Positions 4,806 to 5,594 of a stretch of 5,594 bases of DNA are shown one piece after another. The stretch is taken from positions 1 to 5,594 of the forward strand of contig URTQ01000097.1 of the NCBI GenBank assembly GCA_900550855.1, read 5' to 3'. The notes beneath the pieces were generated by a model. It was not told where the DNA came from. It ran no database searches and saw only the letters and a list, made by a program, of their open reading frames with translations. The position numbers and the translations under genes were made by a program. Within the stretch, counting starts at the first letter, position 1. Every line of letters starts with the position of its first letter. Source of the stretch: an uncultured Eubacteriales bacterium (GTDB taxonomy: Bacteria; Bacillota; Clostridia; Christensenellales; CAG-917).

Positions 4806-5594
4806 TTAAATCACAAGCAGTTGCAATATCGCCTCGTGAATCGCGCTCAAATCCCCTCTCTTGCCCGTAAGCACGTCGAATTGCAGAGAGTGCAGATAGT
4901 CCACGCAACGCTTTAAGCGCATTTGCGAATAGTTTGCCGACGTCTTTCTCAAAAAGTAAACCGCGCCGCTCTTCATTCCGAGCAGTTTGGCAAGGTCGTC
5001 GTTGGACATACCCTTGTTGAGTTCGGCGTGCAACATATTGCGATACTTGTCGTAAAGTCTGTTGATTATCGTGACGCCGCGTATGCCGTTTTTGAAAAAC
5101 ACGTCAAGCACTTCCAGCGCCTTTGCGGCGTTCTTTTCGCTGACGGCGTTTGCGAGTTCGTAGATTTGAAAATCGATGTCCGCGCTCACCATTTCGCACA
5201 CGTCGACTTTGGTGATTGCGCCCTCGCTGTACGATTTGAGTTTCTCGATTTCGATTGCGATGCGAGCCATACTGCCCTGCGTTCTCGATATGAGTTCCAA
5301 AGCGGCGTCGCGCTCAATCTTCTTTTGCGGCGGTCTTGCCGCGATAGCGTTTATTTCCTCGATAAGTTCGCTATCGTCGAGGCGAGAACAGTTGACGACT
5401 TGCGCTTTTTTGCTCTTGAAAGCCTTTTGAGCGTCGTCGTCGCAATCTATCACGAGTACGCTCGTTTCGCACGGGTCGGAAACGTACTTTTCAAACGTAG
5501 CCTTGTCGCTTTCGGTCGGTGCGTTTTCCAAACTCAAAACGACCACTTTGCGCTCGTCGAACATCGGGAACGTGTACGCCGAGTCCACCGCCCC
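4806..5594 (-). CDS. holA: DNA polymerase III delta subunit, 5'-truncated by the window edge
   Basis: HolA is the clamp-loader subunit that binds and opens the beta sliding clamp during replication; it acts in the cytosol within the DnaX complex. The frame is open to the window edge, and about 262 residues are visible against roughly 330-345 for the family, so some 60-80 N-terminal residues lie outside. The first visible codons (GGG GCG GTG) run straight into a conserved-looking stretch (FPMFDERKVVVL), so the GTG at 5588 is probably an internal valine rather than the start. The visible part ends the first AAA-like domain, then shows the helical middle domain (around RTQGSMARIAIEIEKL) and the C-terminal collar domain, ending in the typical pattern GKRGDLSAIHEAILQLLV. 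No P-loop is visible, as expected for delta. The TAA stop overlaps the ribosome binding site of the next gene. Recognition is by overall pattern, not a search. Confidence 0.9.
   Translation of the reverse strand, partial: GAVDSAYTFPMFDERKVVVLSLENAPTESDKATFEKYVSDPCETSVLVIDCDDDAQKAFKSKKAQVVNCSRLDDSELIEEINAIAARPPQKKIERDAALELISRTQGSMARIAIEIEKLKSYSEGAITKVDVCEMVSADIDFQIYELANAVSEKNAAKALEVLDVFFKNGIRGVTIINRLYDKYRNMLHAELNKGMSNDDLAKLLGMKSGAVYFLRKTSANYSQMRLKRCVDYLHSLQFDVLTGKRGDLSAIHEAILQLLVI

Overview
The window reads as chromosomal DNA of a member of the Bacillota, most likely an uncultured Clostridia lineage. The evidence is a membrane-type CdaA diadenylate cyclase, a DUF1015 protein of the form common in anaerobic Firmicutes, a YclM/aspartokinase-III-like aspartate kinase, and a Gram-positive-style HolA. 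This assignment is inference from protein character; no rRNA or other marker is present. All convincing genes lie on the minus strand, so transcription runs from high to low coordinates.

Layout in transcription order: (1) holA, DNA polymerase III delta subunit, cut at its 5' end by the window edge (4806-5594). (2) An unrecognised six-helix membrane protein with a long acidic cytosolic-looking tail (3881-4795), 10 nt after holA, with its Shine-Dalgarno sequence overlapping the holA stop. (3) cdaA (2941-3810), after a 70-nt gap holding a GC-rich hairpin just ahead of its ribosome binding site. (4) A DUF1015 protein (1727-2944), whose start overlaps the cdaA stop as ATGA. (5) Aspartate kinase (354-1667), after a 59-nt gap with a possible weak promoter. 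The spacing suggests one operon or two overlapping units. The usual CdaA partners CdaR/YbbR and GlmM are not next to cdaA in the visible sequence. Instead cdaA is translationally coupled to a DUF1015 gene and followed by the first enzyme of the aspartate pathway, which leads to lysine, threonine, methionine and the peptidoglycan amino acid diaminopimelate.

The non-genic left end (1-353) is the least ordinary part. From 233 to about 379 lies a strongly nested inverted repeat, resembling a small non-autonomous palindromic element (MITE-like) or a structured RNA. Its right terminal arm is tandemly duplicated (21 bp, one mismatch), and the outer copy supplies the last six codons and the stop of the aspartate kinase. 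Further left, a short minus-strand reading frame (57-167) with a ribosome binding site and protein-like sequence continues in frame to the window edge through two stops, suggesting a small or decayed gene. A candidate intrinsic terminator for the leftward operon (87-116) and a degenerate direct repeat of period 98 bp overlap it. No tRNA, rRNA, CRISPR array, transposase or phage gene is recognisable.
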